A stretch of DNA of 64,000 nt from UBA1479 sp048263775 (GCA_048263775.1 JBLXDU010000003.1:310001-374000); one strand, 5' to 3'. Numbered from the stretch's first letter, positions 33,607 through 42,571 are shown. The notes: a model not told the origin generated them from the sequence alone. A program made the numbers and translations.

Positions 33607-34821
33607 CTACGCCGCGTTCTGTAGCTGCAGACGCATCCATACGTCCTTCAGCGCCGTGACCAGTTCGTCCATCACGTCGTCATCGTGGAACGGCGACGGC
33701 GTGATGCGCAGGCGCTCCGTCCCCACCGGCACGGTCGGATAGTTGATGGGCTGGATATAGACGCCGTAGTCGTCCAGCAGCATGTCCGTCGCCTGCTTGC
33801 AGCGCACGGCATCGCCCACCATCAGCGGCACGATATGGGTGACCGAGGGCATGACCGGCAGGCCCGCCGCGGTCAGCAGGTCCTTCAGGCGCTGGGCCCG
33901 TTCCTGATGCTGCACGCGCAGTTCGTTGGTCGCCCGTACGTGGCGGATCGAGGTGATGGCGCCAGCCACCAGGGGCGGCGGCAGGGTGGTGGTGAAGATG
34001 AAGCCGGGGGCGGCGCAACGCACGGCATCGACCATGGCTTCGGAACCGGCGATATAGCCGCCCATCAGGCCGAAGGCCTTGGCCAGGGTGCCTTCGATTA
34101 CCGTGATGCGGTCGGCCACGCCTTCGCGTTCGGAAATGCCGCCGCCGTTTTCACCGTACAGACCCACGGCATGGACTTCGTCCAGATAGGTCATGGCGCC
34201 GTACTTGTCGGCCAGATCACAGATCTGCTTCATGGGCGAAATGTCGCCGTCCATGGAATAGACGCTTTCGAAGGCGATCAGCTTGGGGGCCGCCTTGGGC
34301 AGGGATTTGAGGATTTCTTCGAGATGCGCCATGTCGTTGTGGCGGTAGATCTTCTTGGCGCAACCCGAATGACGGATGCCGGCGATCATCGACGCGTGAT
34401 TCAACGCGTCCGACACGATGATACAATCGGGCATCAGCTGGGCGATGGTCGAGATTGCCGCGTCGTTGGACACGTAGCCGGAGGTGAACAGCAGGGCCGC
34501 TTCCTTGCCGTGCAGGTCGGCCAGTTCCTTTTCCAACTCGGCATGCAGATAGGTCGTGCCGGCGATGTTGCGGGTGCCGCCCGAACCGACGCCCATGCGC
34601 GCCCCTGCTTCCGACAAGGCGGCCAGAACGTCCTGGTTCTGGCCCTGCCCCAAATAGTCGTTGGAACACCAGACGACGACGTCCGAGGTCGTGCCGTCGG
34701 GGTGGTGGCGGGTCGCGTGGGGGAAGTTACCAGCCTGGCGCTCCAGATGCGCGAAGACGCGGTAGCGGCCCTCGCCCTTCACCTTTTCGACGGCGTCCTG
34801 GAATACCTTTTCATAGTTCAT
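33607..34821 (-). CDS. hemA: 5-aminolevulinate synthase (C4 pathway)
   Basis: The 404-residue PLP enzyme condenses glycine and succinyl-CoA to 5-aminolevulinate, the first step of tetrapyrrole synthesis in alphaproteobacteria. The opening MNYEKVFQDAVEKVKGEGRYRVF, VVWCSNDYLGQG, the MTYLDEVHAVGLYG metal/PLP Asp and the Schiff-base Lys in EGTLAKAFGLMGGYIAGS are canonical (TLGKAFG is commoner). The ATG follows AGGAGAACGCACG. A TTGAC-N4-GTCAA box about 100 bp upstream suggests Fnr/FixK-type oxygen control, as is known for hemA in related bacteria. It leads a four-gene series. Confidence 0.96.
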   Translation of the reverse strand: MNYEKVFQDAVEKVKGEGRYRVFAHLERQAGNFPHATRHHPDGTTSDVVVWCSNDYLGQGQNQDVLAALSEAGARMGVGSGGTRNIAGTTYLHAELEKELADLHGKEAALLFTSGYVSNDAAISTIAQLMPDCIIVSDALNHASMIAGIRHSGCAKKIYRHNDMAHLEEILKSLPKAAPKLIAFESVYSMDGDISPMKQICDLADKYGAMTYLDEVHAVGLYGENGGGISEREGVADRITVIEGTLAKAFGLMGGYIAGSEAMVDAVRCAAPGFIFTTTLPPPLVAGAITSIRHVRATNELRVQHQERAQRLKDLLTAAGLPVMPSVTHIVPLMVGDAVRCKQATDMLLDDYGVYIQPINYPTVPVGTERLRITPSPFHDDDVMDELVTALKDVWMRLQLQNAA

Positions 34822-35132
34822 CGTGCGTTCTCCTGCGCACCGCCTTGTTGGCGGGCGATTGCAACCCGGCCCGGAATGTCCCCGAATTCGCGCATTTTTA
34901 GGCGTATGCGGAGCAAACGTCCTTGACTGATGTCAATATTGTAAGACGCAGGATCGGCAAAGGGAATTCCCGATAACGCAGGATTTTTTTTCAAACGTGG
35001 GCACAATTCGCCCTCAAGGCCGGGCCCCAAGCCGCCGCGAACTCACAAACCGTTCAAGAAAACGTGCGTTTTCCGGCGCTTGCCCCTCGGCTAAAGGTGG
35101 GGCTTCTTAGACCCGCCGGAGCCCCTTTCCCC
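34822..35132. other. 311-bp divergent promoter region between hemA and symporter
   Basis: The region between the two divergent starts contains the Crp/Fnr-type box at 34923-34936. No convincing small gene or RNA is seen in it. Confidence 0.6.
34923..34936. promoter_or_regulatory. Crp/Fnr-type box TTGACTGATGTCAA upstream of hemA
   Basis: Perfect TTGAC-N4-GTCAA symmetry, matching the FNR/FixK-family pattern TTGAY-N4-RTCAA. Its centre is about 108 bp before the hemA ATG and 203 bp before the symporter ATG. The same motif occurs at 42572-42585. Confidence 0.7.
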
Positions 35133-36515
35133 ATGACGTCCTACCTGATTGCCGCCATTGCCGCTGTCGCCGTCGTCAGTTTTCTGCTGTCGCCCAAGGT
35201 CCGAACCGCCGAGGGCTTTTTCCTAGGCGCCAATGACGACGGCAGCCCGCCCGGCCTGCTGACCCTGACTTTGTCTCAGGTTACGACCTGGATTTTCGCA
35301 CGATCCCTGATGAACGCGGCGATCCTGGGGTTTTATTACGGTATCGCGGGCGCCCTGGCCTATGCGGCCTATTACCTCAGCTTCCTGACCGGCGGCATGA
35401 TCGTCGACCGCATCCGCTTCCATCACGGGGCCAGCAGCGTTCAGGAATTCCTCACCGATCATTACGGCATCATGGGCCGCTGGACCTACAACTTGGTGGT
35501 CGGCGTGCGGCTGCTGAGCGAGGTGTTCGCCAATCTATTGGTCATCGGCATCATCTTCGGCGCGGCGGGCACCACCGGTTACACCCTGGCAATCATAGGC
35601 ATCGCCGTTCTGACCCTGGGCTATTCGATGATGGGCGGCCTGCGCGCGGCGCTGCGCACGGACGTGATGCAGACGGCCCTGCTTTATGTCGGGCTGGCGG
35701 CCCTGCTGGCCCTGACCGTGACACGGCCTGAATTCGATCTGCCCGCCATTATCGGCTCCAGCCCTGATGCGGGCGGCCCCGGTTGGATCCTGCTGGCCGT
35801 CGCCTTGCTGCAGATCTGGAGCTATCCGCTGCACGATCCGGTGATGATGGACCGCGGCTTTTTGGCCGACCGGGCGACGACGCGTAAAAGTTTCCTGCAT
35901 GCGGCCTGGATTTCCATCGCCGGGATTCTGGTGTTCGGCGTGATCGGCGTCTATGCGGGCCTGAACAAGGGTGAGGGCGAGGCCATGGTGGCCACCCTGA
36001 CCCGGCTTCTGGGCGAGCCGGCCATGCTGGTGTTCAACCTGGCGCTGGTGGTTTCGGCGGTCTCGACCCTGGATTCAACCTTCGCTAGTGCCTCCAAGCT
36101 GGTCGCTGCCGACATGCGGGTGATGGCGCCTTCCGTGCGCAACGGGCGGCTGACCATGGCCGGGTTCCTGCTGGGCGGGCTGGGGTTCCTGTTTCTCGGC
36201 AACAAGGACCTGTTCGCCGCCGTCGCCGTATCGGGCACGGCGTCCATGTTCCTGGCCCCGGTGGTGCTGTTCAACGTCATGGGCGGCCTGCGGATCCAGG
36301 CCTGGGCCTACGGTTTCGCCTTTGCCTTGGCCATCGCCGGGGGTGCCCTTTACATGCTGGAAGCGGGCGGTCATGTGGCGCTGATCGAACCCCTGTTCGG
36401 GCTGGGGCACAAATACGCCAAGCTGCTGGTGATCTGCGCCACGGTGCTGGCGGGCGGATGCGGGGCCTTTGCCCTGTCTCTGGCGGTCGCGGGCCGGCGC
36501 CGGGCGGCGACCTGA
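35133..36515 (+). CDS. Sodium:solute symporter family protein
   Basis: This 460-residue inner-membrane protein has about 12-13 hydrophobic segments and the SSS fold pattern. Segments include FFLGANDDGSPPGLLTLTLSQVTTWIFAR (GANDDGSPPGLLTLTLSQ then TTWIFAR), VVGVRLLSEVFANLLVIG and VVSAVSTLDSTFASASKLVAAD. The last corresponds to the Na2-site SALSTLDS region of TM8. The ATG at 35133 begins the first TM directly. It is transcribed alone, divergent from hemA. The solute cannot be predicted, and the ribosome site is weak. Confidence 0.87.
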   Translation: MTSYLIAAIAAVAVVSFLLSPKVRTAEGFFLGANDDGSPPGLLTLTLSQVTTWIFARSLMNAAILGFYYGIAGALAYAAYYLSFLTGGMIVDRIRFHHGASSVQEFLTDHYGIMGRWTYNLVVGVRLLSEVFANLLVIGIIFGAAGTTGYTLAIIGIAVLTLGYSMMGGLRAALRTDVMQTALLYVGLAALLALTVTRPEFDLPAIIGSSPDAGGPGWILLAVALLQIWSYPLHDPVMMDRGFLADRATTRKSFLHAAWISIAGILVFGVIGVYAGLNKGEGEAMVATLTRLLGEPAMLVFNLALVVSAVSTLDSTFASASKLVAADMRVMAPSVRNGRLTMAGFLLGGLGFLFLGNKDLFAAVAVSGTASMFLAPVVLFNVMGGLRIQAWAYGFAFALAIAGGALYMLEAGGHVALIEPLFGLGHKYAKLLVICATVLAGGCGAFALSLAVAGRRRAAT

Positions 36516-36565
36516 GCCCTTAAAATTTCCAGACAGGAACCGCGTTTTGGGATAATAGAGGCGCC

Positions 36566-37957
36566 ATGAGCACCTCCCCATCGAACGCCATGGGCAAAAC
36601 CGCCGCCAAACCGCGCCGGAAGCCGCCCGCAATGGCCGCCCCCAAGGTCGGTCTGGTCAGCCTTGGTTGTCCCAAGGCGTTGGTCGATTCCGAACGCATC
36701 ATGACGCGCCTGCGCGCCGAGGGCTACGACTTGGTCGACAGCTACGACGGCGCCGATCTGGTGATCGTCAATACCTGCGCGTTCCTGGAAACAGCCCGCG
36801 ACGAATCCCTGGAAGCCATCGGCGAGGCCATGGCCGAAAACGGCAAGGTCGTGGTCACCGGCTGCCTGGGCGTGCACGAGAACCTGATCCGGGAAATCCA
36901 TCCGGGCGTGCTCGCCGTGACCGGCCCGCATCAGTATGAATCGGTGATGACCGCCGTCCATCAGGCGTTGCCGCCGGCCCATGATCCCTACGTGGACCTG
37001 CTGCCGCCCGAGGGCATCAAGCTGACGCCGCGCCATTATGCCTATCTGAAGATTTCCGAAGGCTGCAACAACAAGTGCACCTTCTGCATCATCCCGAGCC
37101 TGCGCGGTCCCCTGACCAGCCGTCCCATCAGCGACGTGCTGAAGGAGGCCGAAGGCTTGGCCGAAGCCGGCGTCAAGGAACTGCTGGTGATCTCCCAGGA
37201 TACCAGCGCCTACGGCATCGACACCAAGTTCCCCCGCCAAGAATGGCGCGGCCGCGAATATCGCACTCGGTTTCTCGACCTCTGTCAGGGCCTGGCGGAA
37301 CTGGGTTTGTGGACCCGGCTTCACTATGTTTACCCCTACCCTCATGTCGATGAGGTCATCCCCATGATGGCCGAGGGCAAGATCCTGCCCTATCTGGATA
37401 TCCCGTTTCAGCACGCCAGCCCCAACGTTCTCAAGGCCATGCGCCGTCCCGCCCATCAGGAACAGACGCTGGAGCGCATCAAGGGTTGGCGCCGCGACTG
37501 TCCGGACCTTGTCCTGCGCTCGACCTTCATCGTCGGCTTTCCCGGCGAGACCGAGGACGATTTCGACTTCCTGCTCGACTGGCTGCAAGAGGCCGAACTC
37601 GACCGCGTCGGCTGCTTCAAATACGAAAACGTCGCGGGAGCACGCGCCCAGGCGCTCGGCGATCATCTGGACGAGGATGAAAAGCAGGACCGTTGGGAGC
37701 GCCTGATGGAGGTTCAGCAGGACATCAGCGCCAAGCGTCTTGCGCGGCTGGTTGGGCGCGATCTGGACGTGCTGATCGACGAAGCCGGCGACGCAGGCGG
37801 CCCGGCCATCGGGCGCTGTTACGCGGATGCACCGGAAATCGACGGCGCCGTGCGCGTTTCGGGTGGGAAAAACCTGCGCCCGGGCGACATGGTCCAGGTC
37901 CGGATCACGGGCGCGGATGAATACGACTTGACCGGCGACGTGACGTCCCGGGGCTGA
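36566..37957 (+). CDS. rimO: Ribosomal protein uS12 methylthiotransferase
   Basis: The 463-residue radical-SAM enzyme adds a methylthio group to the conserved Asp of ribosomal protein S12. An N-terminal UPF0004 domain has Cys in GLVSLGCPKALVDSERI, VNTCAFLE and VVTGCLGVHE for the auxiliary 4Fe-4S cluster. The radical-SAM motif is EGCNNKCTFCIIPSLRG (CxxxCxxC), then DIPFQHASPNVLKAM, and the C-terminal TRAM domain ends near residue 460. A 25-residue basic extension precedes the family start. It forms a single-gene unit with the next genes opposed. Confidence 0.96.
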   Translation: MSTSPSNAMGKTAAKPRRKPPAMAAPKVGLVSLGCPKALVDSERIMTRLRAEGYDLVDSYDGADLVIVNTCAFLETARDESLEAIGEAMAENGKVVVTGCLGVHENLIREIHPGVLAVTGPHQYESVMTAVHQALPPAHDPYVDLLPPEGIKLTPRHYAYLKISEGCNNKCTFCIIPSLRGPLTSRPISDVLKEAEGLAEAGVKELLVISQDTSAYGIDTKFPRQEWRGREYRTRFLDLCQGLAELGLWTRLHYVYPYPHVDEVIPMMAEGKILPYLDIPFQHASPNVLKAMRRPAHQEQTLERIKGWRRDCPDLVLRSTFIVGFPGETEDDFDFLLDWLQEAELDRVGCFKYENVAGARAQALGDHLDEDEKQDRWERLMEVQQDISAKRLARLVGRDLDVLIDEAGDAGGPAIGRCYADAPEIDGAVRVSGGKNLRPGDMVQVRITGADEYDLTGDVTSRG

Positions 37958-37969
37958 CCGCGCTGCGGA

Positions 37970-38341
37970 CTATCCGTTCGACGCCCGGCGGTGACGCGGG
38001 GCGTTGGGATCGTGGGCATTACGGGTGTCCATGCGGTCCAGGATTTCGCGCATCAGGCCGACGCACTCTTTAAGTTCCTTGATATCCTGGCGCATGGTGC
38101 GGATCGCCGTTTCCTGGTCTTCGGCGTTCTGCGACATGATTTGACGCAGGGTCGTCATCCGCTGGTCCTGCTGCTGCAGGGCCACGGCCAGTTTGACTTC
38201 GTTATCCGCAAGTTTCTGATTAACCAGAGCCTGGAGGCGCTTGGCCACCTCGGCCGAGGTCAGCAAGGCGACGACGCCGATAATCACCGCGATTCCGGCA
38301 GCTATGGTCGCCAAATCGGCGAAAGACGAGGCTTCACCCAT
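37970..38341 (-). CDS. Small membrane-anchored coiled-coil protein (paralogue 1)
   Basis: The 123-residue protein of unknown function has one TM (about 10-28, DLATIAAGIAVIIGVVALL). A long heptad-type helix follows (EVAKRLQALVNQKLADNEVKL to about 95), and a short basic tail ends it. The TM-proximal part aligns with the next minus-strand gene (ALLTSAEVAKRLQALV against ALMVSTEMSRRVTALI, then QQQDQRM against DKQDREL). The two are therefore tandem paralogues. No enzyme motif is visible. Topology suggests a membrane-bound scaffold or spacer. Confidence 0.7.
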   Translation of the reverse strand: MGEASSFADLATIAAGIAVIIGVVALLTSAEVAKRLQALVNQKLADNEVKLAVALQQQDQRMTTLRQIMSQNAEDQETAIRTMRQDIKELKECVGLMREILDRMDTRNAHDPNAPRHRRASNG

Positions 38342-38496
38342 TCCATCACCCCGAACATTTATCTTCCACGCCTGATTTTATGACGGCGGGATAGATCGTT
38401 ACGGCCATTCTGGCCCCGAACCCGGCCGTTTAAGAGCCAGGCATGCAACACGCAACCCGATGCCGGGACAAGGCAACGGATTAGCGTCCACACATA

Positions 38497-38904
38497 TTAG
38501 TCCGCGAAAGGCGATGCTGAAACAAAACTTTCTTTAGGCTTCACTTTTGCCGTGAATCCGCGTTCCTCGTCCGTCGGAATGACCCGGCGCACGTTGCGCA
38601 CGTCGTCGAGGGTATCGCTGAAGGCGTTCAAACGCTGGCGCAGATCGTCCGCACCCGCGGACGAGGCCTTGAACCGCTCCTCCATCTCGCTCAGGGCATC
38701 CCCAAGGACACGGCGCTGGCGTTTCAATTCCCGGTCCTGCTTGTCGAGACTTTTGAGAAGTTCCAGTTCGGATTGTTCGAAGCGGGCGTCGATCAACGCC
38801 GTCACCCTTCGCGACATTTCCGTGGAAACCATCAACGCGATAACCCCGAATACGATACCGGCGGCGCCCAGAATTATGCCTAAATAGGCCGTCATGCCGC
38901 TCAT
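38497..38904 (-). CDS. Small membrane-anchored coiled-coil protein (paralogue 2)
   Basis: This 135-residue protein starts at the ATG after AAAGGGTGAGAAAC; the open frame continues 41 codons upstream without a ribosome site. One TM (4-25, AYLGIILGAAGIVFGVIALMV) is followed by a charged coiled coil (STEMSRRVTALIDARFEQSELELL to about 95). The tail contains VRRVIPTDEERGFTAK. It resembles the neighbouring 37970-38341 product in the TM-to-coiled-coil region. Function unknown. Confidence 0.7.
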   Translation of the reverse strand: MSGMTAYLGIILGAAGIVFGVIALMVSTEMSRRVTALIDARFEQSELELLKSLDKQDRELKRQRRVLGDALSEMEERFKASSAGADDLRQRLNAFSDTLDDVRNVRRVIPTDEERGFTAKVKPKESFVSASPFAD

Positions 38905-39063
38905 GTTTCTCACCCTTTCAATATGCAGGCCGCCCATGGTTGTTGTAGGGTCTGTGCCAACATATGCCTGATTCACCGGTCTGAATTTTATCCGGTTTTC
39001 AGCCCTGGCCGCTGTGACAGGCCTCACTAAGTAAAATTAATATAGAAAATTCAATAGGTTGAT

Positions 39064-39720
39064 ATGAGAGCCGCCGTCATCCCCGTCACCCCGTTGCAGC
39101 AGAACTGTTCCCTGGTGTGGTGCGAAAACACCCTGAAGGGAGCCTTGGTCGATCCCGGCGGCGAGATCGACCGTCTGAAGGGCGCCGTGGATGAAGCAGG
39201 CGTGACGCTGGAGAAAATTCTGGTCACCCATGGCCATCTCGACCATGCGGGCGCCGTTGCCGACCTGGCCGAGGAATTCGGCCTGCCCATCGAAGGGCCG
39301 CATCCGGAGGACAAGTTCTGGATCGACCAATTGCCGACCCAGGGCCGGGAATACGGGTTCGGCGAATTGCGCGCCTTCACGCCCGACCGCTGGCTGGACC
39401 AGGGCGACACCTGCACCGTCGGCGAGCAGACCTTCGACGTGCTGCATTGCCCGGGGCACACACCCGGCCATGTCGTGTTCTTTCATGCGGGCGAGCGCGT
39501 CGCCTTCGTCGGCGACGTGCTGTTCCAAGGCTCCATCGGTCGTTCCGACTTTCCGCGCGGCGATTTCGACACCCTGATCAAGTCCATCCGCGAAAACCTG
39601 TTCCCCCTTGGCGACGACGTCACCTTCGTGCCCGGCCATGGGTCGCTGTCGACCTTCGGGCATGAGCGGGAATCCAATCCCTACGTCGCCGACCGCCTGT
39701 TCGCGCGGAACACGGGCTGA
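39064..39720 (+). CDS. Metallo-beta-lactamase fold hydrolase (glyoxalase II/YcbL-like)
   Basis: The 218-residue protein has the family metal motif THGHLDHAGAV (HxHxDH) near residue 58. HCPGHTPGHVVF, FVGDVLFQGSIGRSDFPRG and FVPGHGSLSTFGHERESNPYV give the remaining His/Asp ligands. Length and motif order match single-domain glyoxalase-II-like thioesterases such as YcbL (known family). The true substrate is unknown. The formyltransferase-like gene starts 19 bp downstream, so they are probably one transcript. Confidence 0.9.
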   Translation: MRAAVIPVTPLQQNCSLVWCENTLKGALVDPGGEIDRLKGAVDEAGVTLEKILVTHGHLDHAGAVADLAEEFGLPIEGPHPEDKFWIDQLPTQGREYGFGELRAFTPDRWLDQGDTCTVGEQTFDVLHCPGHTPGHVVFFHAGERVAFVGDVLFQGSIGRSDFPRGDFDTLIKSIRENLFPLGDDVTFVPGHGSLSTFGHERESNPYVADRLFARNTG

Positions 39721-39739
39721 GCCCGAGAGAGCGGCTGAT

Positions 39740-40444
39740 ATGAAGCACATCCTGCTGCTGGCCGACTCCGACGAACTGCCGGGCCTGACGCGGATATTCT
39801 GGGACGCCGCACCTGACGCACGCATCCAGGGCGTCAGCAGCCGCGACGAACTGGAACAGGCCACGGCGACCCCCGCCGCCGACCTGCGCCTGATCGCCTT
39901 CTGCACCGACGTCATCGTGCCCGAGGCGGTGCTGGACCGCCTGCCCGGCCCGGCCTACAACGTCCATCCCGGCCCGCCCTGGGTGCGCGGGATCTATCCT
40001 TCAGTATTCGCCTTGTATGAAGGGCTGGACCGCTTCGGGGCGACCCTGCACGAACTGACCATGGAGATCGACGCCGGCCCCATCGTCGCCGTGGACGAGG
40101 CCGCCATTACGCCCGCCATGGACCGCCTGGCCCTGGAAACCCTGGCCCGCGATCTGGTCACGGAATTACTTACGCGCATGGCCAAAGATCTGTTGACGGT
40201 CGACGGCCCCCTGCCCCATCTCGATGCTCAATGGTCGGGGCCCGCCTGGTCGAAGAAGGATTTCGACGCCCTCTGCCGCCTGCCCGGCGGTATTGACGAG
40301 GCCGAATTCCGCCGCCGCCTGCGGGCGGTCGGGGAAGGCCCCAACCATGCGCTCTATTTCGAGACATTCGGGCGCCGTTTCTCCCTGGCGCCGCCGGCCC
40401 GGACCGGCCCCGTGGTCAAAGGCGGCCGCCCCGTCGCCCCCTGA
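39740..40444 (+). CDS. Formyltransferase-fold protein (methionyl-tRNA formyltransferase-like)
   Basis: The 234-residue protein has the Rossmann-like formyl transferase domain. MKHILLLADSDELPGL is followed by LIAFCTDVIVPEAVLDRLPGPAYNVHPGPPWVRGIYPSVFALYEG. The last part aligns with the Fmt NxHxSLLPxxRG region, with NVHPGPPWVRG in its place, and LHELTMEIDAGPIV follows. The N/H of the catalytic site are present. It is shorter than Fmt (about 310), with an atypical C-terminus, so it is not the housekeeping tRNA enzyme. The substrate is unknown. The start follows GAGAGCGGCTGAT. Confidence 0.8.
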   Translation: MKHILLLADSDELPGLTRIFWDAAPDARIQGVSSRDELEQATATPAADLRLIAFCTDVIVPEAVLDRLPGPAYNVHPGPPWVRGIYPSVFALYEGLDRFGATLHELTMEIDAGPIVAVDEAAITPAMDRLALETLARDLVTELLTRMAKDLLTVDGPLPHLDAQWSGPAWSKKDFDALCRLPGGIDEAEFRRRLRAVGEGPNHALYFETFGRRFSLAPPARTGPVVKGGRPVAP

Positions 40445-40650
40445 TCCCCTTCAACCCACGGAAATTCCTTTCAATTGTTGATTCTTTTTCCTGGGTTAAG
40501 GGTTTCCCTCTTGGGCCTCCCCTTGTACCCTTCCGCGGATTCTTCAATTGGTCCGCTCTGAGTACGCGTGGCTTGTCCACCGTCGTCTCGAAGTCTCGTT
40601 GCTTGGTGACGTTCTGTTGAAGCCGATGACAACGAAAAGGAAGCGAACAG

Positions 40651-41079
40651 ATGAAGCAAGCAGCGACCGGGGATACCCTGCGTGTCCACTACACGGGAAC
40701 CCTGGATGACGGAACGACCTTCGACACCTCGAAAGACCGCGCCCCCATGGAAGTCACCTTGGGCGGCGGGCAGATCCTTCCCGGGGTAGAGGCTGCCTTG
40801 GCCGGCATGGCTGAGGGCGATACGAAAAAAGTCACCCTGGAGCCCGACGACGCCTTCGGCGACCACAACCCGGACCTGGTCCAAACCGTGGCGCGCGGCA
40901 CCATTCCCGCGGAAATTCCGTTGGAAGTCGGCGCCGTCCTGGAAGCGACAAATGAGACGGGCAATCCAATGCACTTGGTCGTGCTCGAATTCAACGACGC
41001 GGACGTGACGCTGGACGCCAACCATCCCCTAGCGGGCAAAGCGTTGACGTTCGAGCTGACCCTGGTCGAATTCGCCTAA
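40651..41079 (+). CDS. FKBP-type peptidyl-prolyl isomerase, SlyD-like
   Basis: This 142-residue cytosolic isomerase/chaperone has the FKBP half-domain VHYTGTLDDGTTFDTSKDRAPMEVTLGGGQILPG, split as VHYTGTLDDGTTFDTS and MEVTLGGGQILPGVEAAL. The inserted IF domain DAFGDHNPDLVQTVARG and the closing NHPLAGKALTFEL segment are typical of SlyD. The His/Cys-rich metal-binding tail of E. coli SlyD is missing. The ATG follows AAGGAAGCGAACAG. A 206-bp upstream gap contains no gene that I can support. Confidence 0.92.
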   Translation: MKQAATGDTLRVHYTGTLDDGTTFDTSKDRAPMEVTLGGGQILPGVEAALAGMAEGDTKKVTLEPDDAFGDHNPDLVQTVARGTIPAEIPLEVGAVLEATNETGNPMHLVVLEFNDADVTLDANHPLAGKALTFELTLVEFA

Positions 41080-41110
41080 TCCAAGTCTGCCGCCTTTGGG
41101 AGCCCCCGCG

Positions 41111-41695
41111 TCAGTCCGTCTTCGGCGGGCCGGCGCGCAGGCGCCCGGGCAGAAGTGCCGCAACGGCGATGAAGAAGGCACCCAGGGCAAGACCGATCCA
41201 TTCGCCGGGGATACTGTCCAGCACAGCCGGATAGTTGGCGCCGGAAAGCGGCCCCAGGGTCGCCTTTCCGCCCAATACGTGATCCAGCACACCGGTCGAT
41301 TTGACCCAGGCGTAGGTCGCCATGTAGGCACCCGCACCGGCCAGTCCGCCAAGGACGAAAACAACCCCGTCCCAGCGGCCCGTGGCGGCGGCGGCAAGAC
41401 CAGTACCGGGGCAATAGCCGGACACGGCGAAGCCAAGCCCCAGCAGCACGCCGCCGATGAACACGCCCCAATAGGCATCCTTCACGTCAAGATGTCCGGG
41501 ATCGACGAAGCCCAAAATCAGTCCAACGTAAAGCAGGACCGAGGCCGTGCCGATGGCCAGGAAGATGGTCTTCATCAGGTGCAGATTGCTCAACCGCAGC
41601 ATGCCGATGATGAAGTTCGGGTTGGTCGCGCCGATACGATCAAGCACGAAACCGAAGGCGCCGCCAATAACGATGGCAAGGATCAAGGTGGTCAT
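41111..41695 (-). CDS. YeeE/YedE (TsuA-like) sulfur transport half-protein, C-terminal type
   Basis: The 194-residue membrane protein has about four TMs and the family motif GFAVSGYCPGTGLAAA, with the conserved Cys in the CPGTG motif. YeeE/YedE proteins take up thiosulfate or related sulfur compounds through paired Cys loops. Here the transporter is split in two genes separated by three bases. The partner gene carries the matching GGCTSGH motif. The DUF2892 gene precedes them, and a Crp/Fnr box leads the operon. The transported sulfur species is inferred from family knowledge only. Confidence 0.85.
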   Translation of the reverse strand: MTTLILAIVIGGAFGFVLDRIGATNPNFIIGMLRLSNLHLMKTIFLAIGTASVLLYVGLILGFVDPGHLDVKDAYWGVFIGGVLLGLGFAVSGYCPGTGLAAAATGRWDGVVFVLGGLAGAGAYMATYAWVKSTGVLDHVLGGKATLGPLSGANYPAVLDSIPGEWIGLALGAFFIAVAALLPGRLRAGPPKTD

Positions 41696-41698
41696 GGT

Positions 41699-42259
41699 TC
41701 AGCCCTCCTTCCGGTAGATCAGGATCGCCGCCGGTAAGGCAGCCAGGAACACACCGGCGGTGAAGATGTAGGCCGACATCGCGGTCTGCATCATGCCGCT
41801 CATCATATGGCCGGAGGTACATCCGCCGGCCATGCGCGCGCCGTACAACACGATGAACCCGGCGGCGAAGACGGCGACCTGGCGTTTCCAGGCCGCATCG
41901 CCGAAGTTGGCCCGCCAGATGGCCGGCGCCACGCGTTCGTCGCGGGCGACACCGCCCCGCAACAGCGCCGACAGCGCCGCCCCGCCCATCACGGCGAGCA
42001 CGAACACGAAGCTGTAGTTCCAGGGATTGGCCACATTCTTGGCGTACTTGCCGCCCGATTTGTTCAGATAGGCGTTGGGGCTTGCATAGCCGCTTTTAGC
42101 GTCCTTGGACGCAACCACGGCGGTGTCATCGACCGCGTCCCACAGGATGCCGTCGAAGATCACGAACTGGGTCGAAACGCCGACAGGCTTGACAAGCAAG
42201 ACCGCCGCGAAGAACACCGCACCCAGCAGGATGCCGCCGGTTTTCCAGGATAAAATCAT
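41699..42259 (-). CDS. YeeE/YedE (TsuA-like) sulfur transport half-protein, N-terminal type
   Basis: This 186-residue membrane protein starts at the ATG after ACGGAGGATTGCGGG. It carries the conserved Cys motif RMAGGCTSGHMMSGM near residue 150 and about four TMs. An inserted, polar segment (residues 40-75) separates the first two. It pairs with the next gene, together giving the full YeeE-type channel. Context of DUF2892 and a Crp/Fnr regulator is common for thiosulfate or sulfide handling. Confidence 0.85.
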   Translation of the reverse strand: MILSWKTGGILLGAVFFAAVLLVKPVGVSTQFVIFDGILWDAVDDTAVVASKDAKSGYASPNAYLNKSGGKYAKNVANPWNYSFVFVLAVMGGAALSALLRGGVARDERVAPAIWRANFGDAAWKRQVAVFAAGFIVLYGARMAGGCTSGHMMSGMMQTAMSAYIFTAGVFLAALPAAILIYRKEG

Positions 42260-42298
42260 CCCGCAATCCTCCGTACTATGGGTAATAGGCACGCGGCC

Positions 42299-42508
42299 TT
42301 AGGGCGCCTTCTTGATCGGGCAGGACGAAATCCCGAACAGGGAATAGGCCGGGCAGGTGGAAAACAGACCGGTCGCCAAGGGCACGACGCCGATCAGGGT
42401 CCACATGCGCCAGGGCTCTTCCGGAAACAGGAAGAACAGGGCAAGCAGCCCGACCCCGACAACGATCCGCAACAGGCGATCAATACCGCCGACATTTTTC
42501 TTGAACAT
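42299..42508 (-). CDS. DUF2892 (YgaP-type transmembrane) protein
   Basis: The 69-residue membrane protein has two TMs (about 11-28 and 35-50), the family opening MFKKNVGGIDRLLRIVVG and the ending STCPAYSLFGISSCP. It corresponds to the membrane domain of the YgaP rhodanese. Stand-alone members are usual in sulfur operons. It is first in the YeeE/YedE operon, with the Crp/Fnr box 64 bp upstream of its ATG. Its own activity is unknown. Confidence 0.88.
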   Translation of the reverse strand: MFKKNVGGIDRLLRIVVGVGLLALFFLFPEEPWRMWTLIGVVPLATGLFSTCPAYSLFGISSCPIKKAP

Positions 42509-42571
42509 GAACGGAACTCCTTCTCGTTCGAATGGATAAGATCAAGCTTACGCTCCGCACGGAACGCCGCA

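Noticed and set aside
40445..40650. A small gene or riboswitch before the SlyD-like gene
   Set aside because: No ribosome-site-led frame or convincing stem set was found in this 206-bp gap.
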